In this document: one piece after another, positions 1 to 8,085 of the stretch | How positions within the stretch are numbered: position 1 is the stretch's first letter | Layout of the letters: every line of letters starts with the position of its first letter | Assembly: GCA_019634615.1 (NCBI GenBank) | Contig: JAHCAZ010000011.1 | Location: 46,293 to 110,292, forward strand | Direction: 5' to 3' | DNA: 64,000 bases | Source of the DNA: Opitutaceae bacterium | GTDB taxonomy: Bacteria > Verrucomicrobiota > Verrucomicrobiia > Opitutales > Opitutaceae | Made by a program: the position numbers and the translations under genes | The notes under the pieces: generated by a model | The model's input: only the letters and a program-made list of their open reading frames with translations | The model's database searches: none | What the model was told of the DNA's origin: nothing

Positions 1-443
1 TAGCCGAATTTCTCCGAGAAGCCGGCGACGTCGCTTGGCTTGAGCTCGCGTGAGACCAGCACGAATTGCAGGTCGCCCTTGATGAGTTCGAGGGCCCCGA
101 GGCTGCCGGCATAGGGGGGCGGCAAGTCGATCGTGACCTTGGGGTACAGCTTCTGGAAGGCGGCGATCCACTGCTTGGCCAGCTGGGCCAGCACGTCGGA
201 CGATGCACCCTTGACGTGCCCGCTCAGCTCTATGTCGCGCCGCGGCGCGTATGGCGGCAGGGCAGGGTCGAGAGTGGGTTGCACCGCCTCGGGCGTCGGG
301 AGGTCGCGTCCCTGCTGTCGCCAGATCTCGGTCTGGGCGTGGCTGGGCTTGGTCGGCAGGGCGCGGCCATGCAGGACGGGCATTGCGCAGGCCAGGGCGG
401 CGAGGGCCGCGGCCGCGCGAAGGAGGGGGGCGGACGAGAGCAT
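1..443 (-). CDS. pstS: PstS-like phosphate ABC transporter substrate-binding protein (partial, C terminus outside window)
   Basis: Only the first 147 codons are present; the frame stays open through base 1. It starts at ATG 443-441. An Ala/Leu-rich signal peptide of about 27 residues (ending near HGRALP) is followed by a PBP-like fold start: an I-E-L-S-G-H-V-K-G-A-S-S-D-V-L segment, then LAKQWIAAFQKLYPKVTIDL and the end of the visible part around LVSRELKPSDVAGF. This arrangement is typical of PstS/PBP-like phosphate-binding proteins, which deliver periplasmic phosphate to the PstCAB permease. Four 7-bp repeats at 11-bp spacing lie upstream (495-534), and a two-component system and a phosphate-type porin follow, all consistent with phosphate uptake. 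pstCAB should lie left of the window if it is linked. Family assignment is good, but ligand specificity is inferred. Confidence 0.72.
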   Translation of the reverse strand, partial: MLSSAPLLRAAAALAALACAMPVLHGRALPTKPSHAQTEIWRQQGRDLPTPEAVQPTLDPALPPYAPRRDIELSGHVKGASSDVLAQLAKQWIAAFQKLYPKVTIDLPPPYAGSLGALELIKGDLQFVLVSRELKPSDVAGFSEKFG

Positions 444-494
444 GGGATGGGCGGGGTTTGCCGGCTGGGCATTCGTCCGGCGTGGGTGGTACTA

Positions 495-534
495 TTGTCA
501 GGTTACCTTAACCGGGGCTTAATTCCGCCCTAAC
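495..534 (-). promoter_or_regulatory. Pho-box-like operator: four 7-bp direct repeats at 11-bp spacing
   Basis: Read on the minus strand, the repeats are GTTAGGG (534-528), ATTAAGC (523-517), GTTAAGG (512-506) and a weaker CTGACAA (501-495), each 11 bp apart (7-bp unit plus 4-bp spacer). This is the geometry bound by PhoB/OmpR-family regulators. The array ends about 50 bp before the pstS-like start codon. Related arrays lie at 2726-2754 and 4053-4081. I see the repeats directly; regulator binding is inferred. Confidence 0.6.
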
Positions 535-539
535 AAAAA

Positions 540-1994
540 TTAAGCTGACGCGGCGGCCCCGGCTGGCTGCACGTGCGGCAACACGAAGACCAGACAAAGG
601 CCCGAGCCGGCAGGGGGCTTTTCCGCCCAGATGCGCCCTTGATGCAGGTTCACGATGCTGCGGCAGATGGCCAGACCGAGGCCGCTGCCTTTTTCATGCT
701 GCGTCGCATGGCTCAGGCGGACGAAGCGCTCGAAGATCCGCTCGAGATTGTCGTCGGGCACCCCGGGACCCTCGTCGCAGATCGCCACGCGCCAGCCGTC
801 GGCGTTCAACTGGGAGTGGATGTTGATGCTGCGGCCGCGCGGCGTGTAACCGAGGGCATTCGCGAGGAGGTTGAGCAGGACCTGGCGCAACCAGTGCGGG
901 TCGAACTCCACCTGACCCGCGCCCGCGTGGCTATACGTGAGGTTAACGCCGCGGCTGTCGGCAAGGACACGGGCATCCAGCACGAAGTTTTCCATGAACG
1001 GCTGCGGGTCACGTGACTGCCGTTCCAGGGTGATCGCATCAGCCTCGGCCCGGGAGAGGAAGAGCAGTTGCTCGATGATCCGATTCAGGCCGTTGACCTC
1101 GTCGAGCACGATGTTCAGCGACTCTTCCTGCGCGGGGCTCAGACCACCATCCATCAGGGTCTTCTCGGTGTGCAGGCGCACCAGCGACAACGGCGTCTTC
1201 AACTCGTGCGATGCCTCGGCGGTGAACCGGCGCACCTGGTTGAAGGACGACTCAAGCCGGTCAAAGGTCTGATTGAGCAGGCGGGCGAGGTTGGAGAGTT
1301 CGTCCTGCACCTGTGAAACCGGGATGCGCTCGCTCAGGTTGTCGGAGCTGATGTGCTCCGCCGTCACCTGGATCTGCCGAAGCGGCCGGAGTAGGATGTG
1401 GCTGAGGACGTAGCCTATCACGCTGCTGACGACCACCATCAGGGTCAGCAGGATATAAAACACTTCCTGGTAGGCGGCGACGAGGCTGCGCACCTGCTCT
1501 TTGGCGACCGCGATGCGCACCGTCATGCCCTCCCAGGCAAATTCGCCGATGCGCATCTCTCCGAGGTCGCCCATCACCGCATTGTATTTGCGCAACGCCG
1601 CCTTGTCCTGCGCGGAGTCATGGCTGCTCGCGGAGCCGAAGATGCGCTGCATCCAGATCGAGAGCAGGTGCCCCTGCATCGGTTGATCGGGGATTACCCG
1701 GTTGCCCAGGTTTCGCGAGCGATAGGCAACCTGACCGTCCGGCTGGATGAGCTCTATCCCGAACCGCACCGAGGCAAAGGGTATGATCTGGTTGCGCAAT
1801 TGGTCGGCCGAAAGGACGCCCGCCTGCGGTCCTATGCGGCGCTTGACCTGCTCAAATTCCGCGGCGATGCCAGTGTCGAGCGAATGCACGATGTGCTGCT
1901 CGACCAGATGCCGCCCGATGCGGAAGAAGATGCCCAGCGTCAGGAACGAGGCCAGAGCGTACCAGAAGGCGATCCGGAAGCCGACCGACTTCAT
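540..1994 (-). CDS. Membrane sensor histidine kinase
   Basis: A 484-residue HisKA-type kinase. A first membrane helix (about residues 6-26) and a second (about 178-203) flank a periplasmic sensor region of about 150 residues. A HAMP linker follows, then the dimerisation/phosphoacceptor segment ASHELKTPLS with phosphorylatable His263, and an HATPase_c domain with an N-box (LLANALGYTP), a G1 box (DEGPGVPDD) and a G2 box (GSGLGLAI). Its start overlaps the stop of the response regulator by 4 bp, so the two are translationally coupled and form one signalling pair. The position between a PstS-like gene and a phosphate-type porin suggests phosphate or envelope sensing. The kinase resembles the CusS/QseC style rather than a PAS-containing PhoR, so the signal is uncertain. 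Confidence 0.9.
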   Translation of the reverse strand: MKSVGFRIAFWYALASFLTLGIFFRIGRHLVEQHIVHSLDTGIAAEFEQVKRRIGPQAGVLSADQLRNQIIPFASVRFGIELIQPDGQVAYRSRNLGNRVIPDQPMQGHLLSIWMQRIFGSASSHDSAQDKAALRKYNAVMGDLGEMRIGEFAWEGMTVRIAVAKEQVRSLVAAYQEVFYILLTLMVVVSSVIGYVLSHILLRPLRQIQVTAEHISSDNLSERIPVSQVQDELSNLARLLNQTFDRLESSFNQVRRFTAEASHELKTPLSLVRLHTEKTLMDGGLSPAQEESLNIVLDEVNGLNRIIEQLLFLSRAEADAITLERQSRDPQPFMENFVLDARVLADSRGVNLTYSHAGAGQVEFDPHWLRQVLLNLLANALGYTPRGRSINIHSQLNADGWRVAICDEGPGVPDDNLERIFERFVRLSHATQHEKGSGLGLAICRSIVNLHQGRIWAEKPPAGSGLCLVFVLPHVQPAGAAASA

Positions 1995-2656
1995 AGGAAC
2001 TGGTAGCCCACCCCGCGGACGGTCTTGAAAAGCGGCTTGCCGGCATCGCCTTCGAGCTTCGCGCGCAGCTTGCTCATGTAGACATCGAGCAGGTTGGTAT
2101 CCACGTCGTAATGGGACTCCCAGATCTTCTCACAGATCAGTGTGCGGGGCAGGACGCGGCCGGGGTTGTTCATGAATACCTCCAGCAGGGCGAACTCGCG
2201 GGTGGTGAGCTCAACCGGAACCCCGTTCTGGGTGACGCTGCGGGTCAGCAGGTCGAGCCGCACGCCGCGGTGTTCGAGCACCGGTTCCTTGCTGCTGGCC
2301 TTGCGCCGGAGCAGCGACCGGATGCGGGCAAGCAGCTCCTCCAGGCTGAAGGGCTTCGGCAGGTAATCGTCGGCCCCGATGTCCAGGCCCTTGACCCGGT
2401 CCTGGACGGTGTCACGGGCACTCAGGATCAGTACAGGCTCGTTGAAGCCGCTCTTGCGCCATTCCCGCAGCAACTCCAGGCCATCCCCGTCGGGCAGCCC
2501 GAGGTCGAGGATGATGCCGTCATAGTGCGTCTCGCACAGCGCGTCCCGGGCCTCCGCGCAGGTTTGCACCCAAGTGGTGGTGTAGCTCTGTTCCGACAGG
2601 CCCTTCTTCAAAAACTGGCCGAGACGACGCTGATCTTCGACGACGAGGACTTTCAT
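1991..2656 (-). CDS. OmpR/PhoB-family DNA-binding response regulator
   Basis: A 221-residue regulator. The receiver domain has the acidic pocket E7-D8, phosphoacceptor Asp51 (GIILDLGLPD), and the switch Thr/Ser and Lys of the LILSARD and PKPFS motifs. The C-terminal winged-helix Trans_reg_C domain ends in the typical RGVGYQF. I chose the ATG at 2656, which gives MKVLVVEDQ; an upstream in-frame ATG at 2710 would add an 18-residue low-complexity extension. In sequence style it is closest to the CusR/QseB branch (DLLTRSVTQNG..LTTREFALLEVFMNNPGRV). It is the obvious candidate for binding the 11-bp-phased repeats at 495-534, 2726-2754 and 4053-4081, because this family binds tandem half-sites at one-turn spacing. 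Confidence 0.92.
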   Translation of the reverse strand: MKVLVVEDQRRLGQFLKKGLSEQSYTTTWVQTCAEARDALCETHYDGIILDLGLPDGDGLELLREWRKSGFNEPVLILSARDTVQDRVKGLDIGADDYLPKPFSLEELLARIRSLLRRKASSKEPVLEHRGVRLDLLTRSVTQNGVPVELTTREFALLEVFMNNPGRVLPRTLICEKIWESHYDVDTNLLDVYMSKLRAKLEGDAGKPLFKTVRGVGYQFL

Positions 2657-2725
2657 GGCGGGGAGGGGTCGATTGAGAAATGGCGCGGGGCGCCGGTCAG
2701 GCCAGCGCAAAGACGGTTAATTTTA

Positions 2726-2754
2726 ATTCAGGCAAGGTTCAGCGCTTATTAAGG
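2726..2754 (+). promoter_or_regulatory. Pho-box-like operator: three 7-bp repeats at 11-bp spacing
   Basis: ATTCAGG (2726-2732), GTTCAGC (2737-2743) and ATTAAGG (2748-2754) are exactly 11 bp apart. The array lies in the 176-bp region between the divergent response regulator (start 2656) and porin (start 2833), so it could control either or both. It shares the core TTMAG with the sites upstream of the pstS-like gene and of the citrate transporter. Confidence 0.6.
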
Positions 2755-2759
2755 CGCAG

Positions 2760-2781
2760 GGTCCATGCTCGGCCATGGACC
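2760..2781 (+). promoter_or_regulatory. Perfect 8-bp inverted repeat in the porin leader
   Basis: GGTCCATG (2760-2767) and CATGGACC (2774-2781) form a perfect palindrome with a 6-bp spacer, immediately downstream of the phased repeats and about 50 bp before the porin ATG. It may be a second operator or an mRNA stem-loop. An AT-rich TTAATAT at about 2798 could be a -10 element. Function is unknown. Confidence 0.35.
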
Positions 2782-2832
2782 GATCGGCGTGCTGGTCTTA
2801 ATATGCCTCACGGACGCGAAGTCCATTCCTCC

Positions 2833-4017
2833 ATGAGAAAACATGCCTACCTTGCCCTGATTCTGGCGACCCTGCCTGCGGCCGGAGCGCTCGCGCAGTC
2901 CGACCCCAGCCTGGAGGACCGCCTCAACTCCCTGGAGCAGCGCGTGCAGGTCCTCGCCCGGGAAAACTCCGAGCTGCGGAAGCAGCTCGGCTGGAAGGAA
3001 AATGTGGCGCCGGTGCTGCCCACCCCGGGCGGCAAGGAGACCAAGGTGGTGGTGGGCGGATTCCTGCAGGGGCAGGGCGAGTTCGGCCACGCCGCGGATT
3101 CCCGCTGGGCGGGGGTCAAGGACCGCTTCTTCTTCCGCCGCGCCCGCATCTACGTGGGCGGCGCCTTTGCCGAGGACTTTGAGTTCAAAGCGGAACTCGA
3201 CCTGCAGGGCAACACGCTGAGCGCCGGCACCGCGCAGCTCGCCCGGGCCAACGAGATCTTCATCAACTGGAAAAAGTATCCCTACGCCAACCTGCGCTTC
3301 GGCCAGCTCAAGCCCGCCTACGGCAGCGAGGCCCTCGCGAGCGACACGACCATCCTGACAATCGAGCGCTCGCTGGCCAGCGACCGGCTCACCGACGGCC
3401 GCCAACTCGCCGTCGGCGCCGCCGGCGACTTCTTCGACAAAAAGCTCAGCTATTACGCCGTGGTCGCCAATGGCGACGGCGCCAATGTCAGCGCCAACGA
3501 CAACAGCAAGTTCTCGAAATCCTTCCGGGTCAGCTTCACGCCCCTCGCCACGGCCGACGACAAGCTCGTGTTGGGCGTCGACGGCCTCTGGACCGAGGAC
3601 TTCAATCTGGCCAAGAGTGACTTCGGCCTGGCCGGCAACCTGTTCACCGGCAAGCGCGCCATGACCGGGGTGGACGCCGCGTGGACGCACGGCCGCTTCG
3701 ACCTGAATGCCGAATGGCTGCATGGCACCTTCAAGCCCGCCTCGGCGATACCCGCCCGCGAGTTCGACGCCGAGGGCTGGCAAGTCACCGCCGCCTGCTT
3801 CCTGATCCCGGCCAAGCTGCGCGCCATATTGCGCGAGGAGCAGTTCGACCCCAACACCGCGGTGGGCGGCAATACCTTCCGCACCCTCACGCTCGGGCTG
3901 AACTACTACCTCAAGGGCGAGGACATCAAATTCATGGTCGATTACCTCAATGGGCACGTGCCGAATGCCACGACGGACAACGATCGCGTCCTCACGCGGG
4001 TGCAGGTGATTTTCTGA
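2833..4017 (+). CDS. OprP/OprO-like phosphate-selective porin
   Basis: A 394-residue outer-membrane protein. It begins with a signal peptide (MRKHAYLALILATLPAAGALAQ), followed by a short coiled-coil (about residues 25-50, LEDRLNSLEQRVQVLARENS) of the kind that precedes trimeric porin barrels. The rest is alternating amphipathic beta-strands with the family signature around FFFRRARIYVGGAFAEDFEF, ending in a terminal aromatic (VQVIF) typical of barrels. I chose the ATG at 2833 because it gives a clean signal peptide; the frame extends upstream to 2680 without one. Members of the family pass phosphate, pyrophosphate or other anions across the outer membrane. The adjacent PstS-like gene supports phosphate, but selectivity cannot be read from the sequence. 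Confidence 0.85.
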   Translation: MRKHAYLALILATLPAAGALAQSDPSLEDRLNSLEQRVQVLARENSELRKQLGWKENVAPVLPTPGGKETKVVVGGFLQGQGEFGHAADSRWAGVKDRFFFRRARIYVGGAFAEDFEFKAELDLQGNTLSAGTAQLARANEIFINWKKYPYANLRFGQLKPAYGSEALASDTTILTIERSLASDRLTDGRQLAVGAAGDFFDKKLSYYAVVANGDGANVSANDNSKFSKSFRVSFTPLATADDKLVLGVDGLWTEDFNLAKSDFGLAGNLFTGKRAMTGVDAAWTHGRFDLNAEWLHGTFKPASAIPAREFDAEGWQVTAACFLIPAKLRAILREEQFDPNTAVGGNTFRTLTLGLNYYLKGEDIKFMVDYLNGHVPNATTDNDRVLTRVQVIF

Positions 4018-4052
4018 GCGCACCGCGTCCGGCAGCGGCAATCTGAAAAGAA

Positions 4053-4081
4053 TTTCAGCAACCGTTCATGTTGGGGTAAGC
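4053..4081 (+). promoter_or_regulatory. Pho-box-like operator upstream of the citrate transporter
   Basis: TTTCAGC (4053-4059), GTTCATG (4064-4070) and GGTAAGC (4075-4081) are spaced exactly 11 bp apart, about 65 bp before the transporter ATG and in the same orientation. The units match those at 2726-2754 and 495-534 at most positions of NTTMAGS; the third unit is the weakest. Confidence 0.5.
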
Positions 4082-4146
4082 CGGGCCTTCTAGCCTCGGT
4101 CGGTCGGCTTCCTGTCCTCGGCGTCGCAATCTCCAACCCCGCTCCC

Positions 4147-5469
4147 ATGCTCAGTCTAATCGGTTTCGCCACGATCCTCGTGATCGTCGTTCTCCTGCTC
4201 ACGGGCAAGGTCTCGCCCATAATCGGCCTTGTCTTGGTCCCGATCGCCGGCGCCTTGGCCGCCGGCTTTGGCATCACCGAGATCGGCGCATTTTTCAGCG
4301 ACGGTATCGTCAAAGTGTTGGGTGTCGTCACGATGTTCATCTTCGCCATCCTGTATTTCGGTCTGATGAACGATGTGGGCCTCTTTGATCCGCTCATTAA
4401 CCGGATGATCGCCTTCACCCGCGGCAACATTATCAGCGTCTGCCTCGGCACGGTGCTGATCGGCGCGGTCGCCCACCTTGATGGGTCCGGTGCCACGACG
4501 TTCTTGATCGCGATGCCGCCGTTGCTGCCACTTTACCAGCGTCTGCGCATGAGCCCCTACCTATTGATGCTCTTGGTCAGCACGTCGGCTGCTGTCATCA
4601 ATTTGGTTCCATGGGGCGGGCCGCTGGGGCGGGCCGCCGCGGTCCTCAAAATGGATCCGGTCGCGCTTTGGCGTCCCCTCATCCCTCTGCAAGTCATCGC
4701 CATGATCCTGATGCTGGGCATGGCCGTCATTTTAGGTCTGCGCGAGAAACGGCGGATCGCGCGAATGGCTAAGGCATCGGTCGGTGATGCTGATGGTGAT
4801 GCCACGACGTCTGATCTCGCCCCCGCGCACGCGCCCTCGGCGGCGCTCGCTCGGCCTGGCCTGCTTTGGTTTAATTCGCTGCTGACCGTGGTCATGCTCG
4901 TCTTTCTCGTCTGGGGCGTGGTGCCTTCGGAGCTCACGTTCATGGTCGCCGCCAGCATCGCGCTGGCGGTCAATTTCCCGAACGCCAAGGACCAGATGAG
5001 CCGGATCAAGGCTCACGCGCCTAATGCGCTGCTCATGGCTGCAATCCTGTTGGCGGCCGGCTCGTTCCTCGGTATTCTTGATGGAACCGCAATGCTGACA
5101 GCAATCGCAACCGATGCTGTCGGCATCATGCCCCATGCCATGTCTCAGGACTTGCACTTGTGGGTTGGGATCTTCGGCATTCCAATCGAACTGCTCCTAA
5201 ACACCGACGCCTTCTTCTTCGCCCTAATGCCCGTGGTGGAAAAGATCGTGCAGGGTTCCGGTGTCGATCCTGTGGCGGCCGCCTACCCGATGATCATCGG
5301 AAAAGTCACCGGCACCTTCGTTTGTCCGCTGGCGCCGGCCGTCTGGCTCGCGCTTGGTATCGGCAACCTCGATATGGGCAAGCACCTGCGCTACTCCTTC
5401 TTCTGGGTCTGGGGTTTCAGCCTCATTCTGCTAGGCGTCGCCTGGCTCATGGGCCTGTTCGCGCTTTAA
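4147..5469 (+). CDS. CitMHS-family citrate (metal-citrate):H+ symporter
   Basis: A 440-residue polytopic inner-membrane protein of normal length for CitM/CitH transporters, which import citrate complexed with divalent metals together with protons. About 11-12 hydrophobic segments are visible. Family hallmarks include the N-terminal MLSLIGFATILVIVVLLL helix, the ILYFGLMNDVGLFDPLI block, the re-entrant-type HLDGSGATTFLIAMPPLLPLY segment and VPWGGPLGRAA. A hydrophilic Asp/Ala-rich loop of about 35 residues (about 205-240) separates the two halves. PEP carboxykinase starts 18 bp downstream, so the two are probably cotranscribed: citrate feeds oxaloacetate, the substrate of that enzyme. Phased repeats lie upstream (4053-4081). 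Citrate is the family substrate; the metal preference is unknown. Confidence 0.88.
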   Translation: MLSLIGFATILVIVVLLLTGKVSPIIGLVLVPIAGALAAGFGITEIGAFFSDGIVKVLGVVTMFIFAILYFGLMNDVGLFDPLINRMIAFTRGNIISVCLGTVLIGAVAHLDGSGATTFLIAMPPLLPLYQRLRMSPYLLMLLVSTSAAVINLVPWGGPLGRAAAVLKMDPVALWRPLIPLQVIAMILMLGMAVILGLREKRRIARMAKASVGDADGDATTSDLAPAHAPSAALARPGLLWFNSLLTVVMLVFLVWGVVPSELTFMVAASIALAVNFPNAKDQMSRIKAHAPNALLMAAILLAAGSFLGILDGTAMLTAIATDAVGIMPHAMSQDLHLWVGIFGIPIELLLNTDAFFFALMPVVEKIVQGSGVDPVAAAYPMIIGKVTGTFVCPLAPAVWLALGIGNLDMGKHLRYSFFWVWGFSLILLGVAWLMGLFAL

Positions 5470-5487
5470 CCTGTTTTTCCTTCGCCC

Positions 5488-7314
5488 ATGTCCAGCCCCG
5501 CCACGCCCCTGAGCCGCAATCCCCACCTGCTCCGGTGGGTCAATAAGGTCGCCATACTTTGCAAGCCCGCCGCCATCCATTGGGTCGACGGTTCGCCGTC
5601 TGAGTATGATGCGCTTTGCGCCCGCATGGTGGTCGACGGCACGTTCATCAAGCTGAACCAGAAGAAGTGGCCCGGTTGCTACCTTGCGCGCTCGGACGCG
5701 AGCGACGTCGCTCGCGTGGAGGACCGCACCTTCATCTGCTCGCTCTCTAAGGAGGCTGCTGGCGCTACGAACAACTGGGTCAACCCCTTCGAGATGCGCA
5801 AGACTCTCAAGGCACGCTTCAACGGCTGCATGCGGGGCCGCACGATGTACGTGCTGCCGTTCAGCATGGGCGTCCCGGGATCGCCAATGTCGCAGATTGG
5901 CGTCGAGCTCACGGATTCGCCCTACGTCGTCGTCAATATGCGCATCATGGCGCGCATCGGGCGAGAGGTATTCAAGCTGATCGATGCGGACTTCAAACGC
6001 GTCGTGCCCTGCGTCCACTCCGTCGGCGCCCCGCTAATGCCGGGCCAGAAGGACGTGGCCTGGCCGTGCAACAAGGAGAAGTACATCGTCCATTTCCCGG
6101 AAACGCGGGAGATCTGGTCCTACGGCTCCGGCTACGGCGGCAACGCCTTGCTGGGCAAGAAGTGCTTTGCCCTGCGCATCGCGTCGGCCATCGCGCGGGA
6201 CGAGGGTTGGATGGCCGAGCACATGTTGATCCTCGGGGTGGAGGATCCCCAGAGCCGGAAAACCTACGTGGCGGCGGCCTTCCCCAGCGCGTGCGGCAAG
6301 ACCAATTTCGCCATGCTCATCCCCCCGCGGCATTACCAGCGGCAGGGCTGGAAGATTTGGACCGTCGGGGACGACATCGCCTGGCTGCGACCCGACTCCA
6401 AGGGGCGCCTGCGCGCCATCAACCCCGAGGCCGGCTTCTTCGGCGTGGCCCCCGGCACGGGCGCGCACACGAATCCCAGCGCCATGCGGTCCTTGGCGCG
6501 GAATACGATCTTCACCAACGTCGCCCTCACCGACGATGGCGGGGTTTGGTGGGAAGGAATGACGAAAGAGCCGCCGGCCCACGCCATCGACTGGAAGGGC
6601 CACGACTGGACCCCCGCGATCGGCCGGGAAAAGGGTCACCCCGCCGCGCACCCGAACGCTCGCTTCACGGCCCCGGCCCGGCAGTGCCCATCCATAGACC
6701 CCGAGTGGGAGGATCCGCAGGGAGTCCCGATCCACGGCATCATTTTCGGCGGCCGGCGGGCAACGACGATGCCGCTCGTCTTCCAAGCCTTCAGCTGGAC
6801 CCACGGCATCTACGTCGGCGCGACTATGGGCTCGGAGATGACCGCGGCCGCCGCGGGCACGATCGGCAAGGTCCGCCGCGATCCCATGGCGATGCTGCCC
6901 TTCTGCGGCTATGACATGGGCGATTACTTCCAGCATTGGGTCAACATGCAGCAAGCGCTGCACGAGCCCCCGCCGGTTTTCCACGTCAACTGGTTCCGCA
7001 AGGACCAGGACGGGAAATTCATCTGGCCCGGGTTCTCGGAAAACATGCGCGTCCTGCAGTGGATCGTCGATCGCATCCAAGGCCGCGGCCGGGCGATGAA
7101 CACGCCGATCGGGTGGATGCCGCGCCACCGGGACATCGATTGGACCGGACTGGATTTCCCCGTCGAAAAATTCGAGGAGCTCCAACAGGTCGACCGCGCG
7201 GCGTGGAAGGCTGAGATCATCGGCCAGGGAGAACTCTTCTTCGATCTACACGCGTCCATGCCCCGCGAGCTCAGCTACGAGCGCGAGATGCTTATCTCGC
7301 GCATCCGCGCCTAG
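5488..7314 (+). CDS. pckG: Phosphoenolpyruvate carboxykinase (GTP)
   Basis: A 608-residue enzyme, full length for the GTP-dependent class. It converts oxaloacetate and GTP into PEP, CO2 and GDP, the first committed step of gluconeogenesis. Signatures include the kinase-1 P-loop with the reactive cysteine FPSACGKTN (about residues 267-275), the kinase-2 GDDIAWL, an N-terminal substrate-binding region with [13 protein letters not shown], and the C-terminal [13 protein letters not shown] block. It follows the citrate transporter by 18 bp. This placement suggests that imported citrate, after conversion to oxaloacetate, is pulled toward sugar synthesis. No terminator is visible before the convergent gene, whose stop codon is 1 bp away. 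Confidence 0.97.
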   Translation: MSSPATPLSRNPHLLRWVNKVAILCKPAAIHWVDGSPSEYDALCARMVVDGTFIKLNQKKWPGCYLARSDASDVARVEDRTFICSLSKEAAGATNNWVNPFEMRKTLKARFNGCMRGRTMYVLPFSMGVPGSPMSQIGVELTDSPYVVVNMRIMARIGREVFKLIDADFKRVVPCVHSVGAPLMPGQKDVAWPCNKEKYIVHFPETREIWSYGSGYGGNALLGKKCFALRIASAIARDEGWMAEHMLILGVEDPQSRKTYVAAAFPSACGKTNFAMLIPPRHYQRQGWKIWTVGDDIAWLRPDSKGRLRAINPEAGFFGVAPGTGAHTNPSAMRSLARNTIFTNVALTDDGGVWWEGMTKEPPAHAIDWKGHDWTPAIGREKGHPAAHPNARFTAPARQCPSIDPEWEDPQGVPIHGIIFGGRRATTMPLVFQAFSWTHGIYVGATMGSEMTAAAAGTIGKVRRDPMAMLPFCGYDMGDYFQHWVNMQQALHEPPPVFHVNWFRKDQDGKFIWPGFSENMRVLQWIVDRIQGRGRAMNTPIGWMPRHRDIDWTGLDFPVEKFEELQQVDRAAWKAEIIGQGELFFDLHASMPRELSYEREMLISRIRA

Positions 7315-7315
7315 G

Positions 7316-7735
7316 TTACTTCAACGCAAGCAAAAGCCCGCCACCAACGATTAGGCCGGCGCCGCACGCGCTCCTCCAGGTGATGGGCTCGTGCAGGAAC
7401 AGTCCGGCGAACACGAGGACGAACACAACGCTGAGCTTGTCGATCGGCGCGACGCGCGATGCTTCCCCGAGCTGGAGTGCGCGGAAGTAGCACAACCACG
7501 ACAGGCCGGTCGCGAGACCGGACAGGATCAGAAAAACCCAGTTGCGTTTCGTGATCGTCCCGATCGCAACCACTTCCCTGGTCGCGGCCGCGATTGCCCA
7601 GACCAAGATCAGGACTACCGACGTGCGGATGGCGGTCGCTAGGTTGGAGCCGATGTTCGCCAACCCGAGTTTGGCGAAGATTGCAGTCAGGCCGGCAAAG
7701 AGGGCGGCCAATAGTGACCAAAAGAGCCAGTTCAT
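7316..7735 (-). CDS. EamA/DMT-superfamily membrane protein (single-domain)
   Basis: 139 residues with about five hydrophobic helices, one EamA repeat instead of the usual two, ending in a VGGGLLLALK helix. Motifs such as GLTAIFAKLGLANIGSN and GLSWLCYFRALQLGEAS are typical of the small multidrug/metabolite transporter group. Half-size members work as homo- or hetero-dimers. No partner is adjacent. Its stop is 1 bp from the stop of pckG (convergent). The substrate is unknown. Confidence 0.8.
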   Translation of the reverse strand: MNWLFWSLLAALFAGLTAIFAKLGLANIGSNLATAIRTSVVLILVWAIAAATREVVAIGTITKRNWVFLILSGLATGLSWLCYFRALQLGEASRVAPIDKLSVVFVLVFAGLFLHEPITWRSACGAGLIVGGGLLLALK

Positions 7736-7842
7736 GGGTGATTGCGAATCCAGTATTTAGGTAGGCGCCCAGGGATTTTGTTAGTTAGGGTGTCGCTGGG
7801 TCTAGGATGGATGCATCTGCGAACCACGCTGTCCGGGATAGT

Positions 7843-7857
7843 TTTGTTGGCAACAAA
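7843..7857. repeat. 15-bp palindrome (TTTGTTGGCAACAAA)
   Basis: TTTGTTG-G-CAACAAA forms a perfect inverted repeat between the EamA gene and tRNA-His, with a second TGGCAACA copy just after it (7859-7866). The rest of 7736-7902 shows no gene. It may be an operator or fragment of a dispersed repeat; function is unknown. Confidence 0.3.
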
Positions 7858-7902
7858 CTGGCAACATTTTGCCTCCGCGAATCTCTCTTCGCTGTAGGAA
7901 AA

Positions 7903-7980
7903 TGGGGCGGCCAACGGGATTCGAACCCGCGACCCCCAGATCCACAATCTGGTGCTCTAACCGACTGAGCTATGGCCGCC
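7903..7980 (-). tRNA. tRNA-His (anticodon GTG)
   Basis: A complete cloverleaf can be folded on the minus strand: acceptor GCGGCCA paired with TGGCCGC, D-arm AGCTCAGTCGGTTAGAGC, anticodon stem CCAGA/TCTGG with loop TTGTGGA (anticodon GTG), and T-arm GCGGGTTCGAATCCCGT. The extra 5' G (position -1, base 7980) opposite C73 is the identity element of tRNA-His, and it is encoded in the gene. The 3' CCA is also encoded (7905-7903). It stands alone with no integrase nearby. Confidence 0.97.
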
Positions 7981-8085
7981 GTAGGAAGCCGGCGAAAATC
8001 GCCAGCCGTTTACGCGCTGTCAATCCCTAGTTCCCGCGGGGTTGCCTTGGCCCCGGGTGGGGCGTAATTTACCATCCTTGATGCC

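Noticed and set aside
7736..7980. tRNA-His as an integration site of a mobile element
   Set aside because: No integrase, direct repeat of the tRNA 3' end or cargo genes are seen; the flanks are ordinary housekeeping genes.
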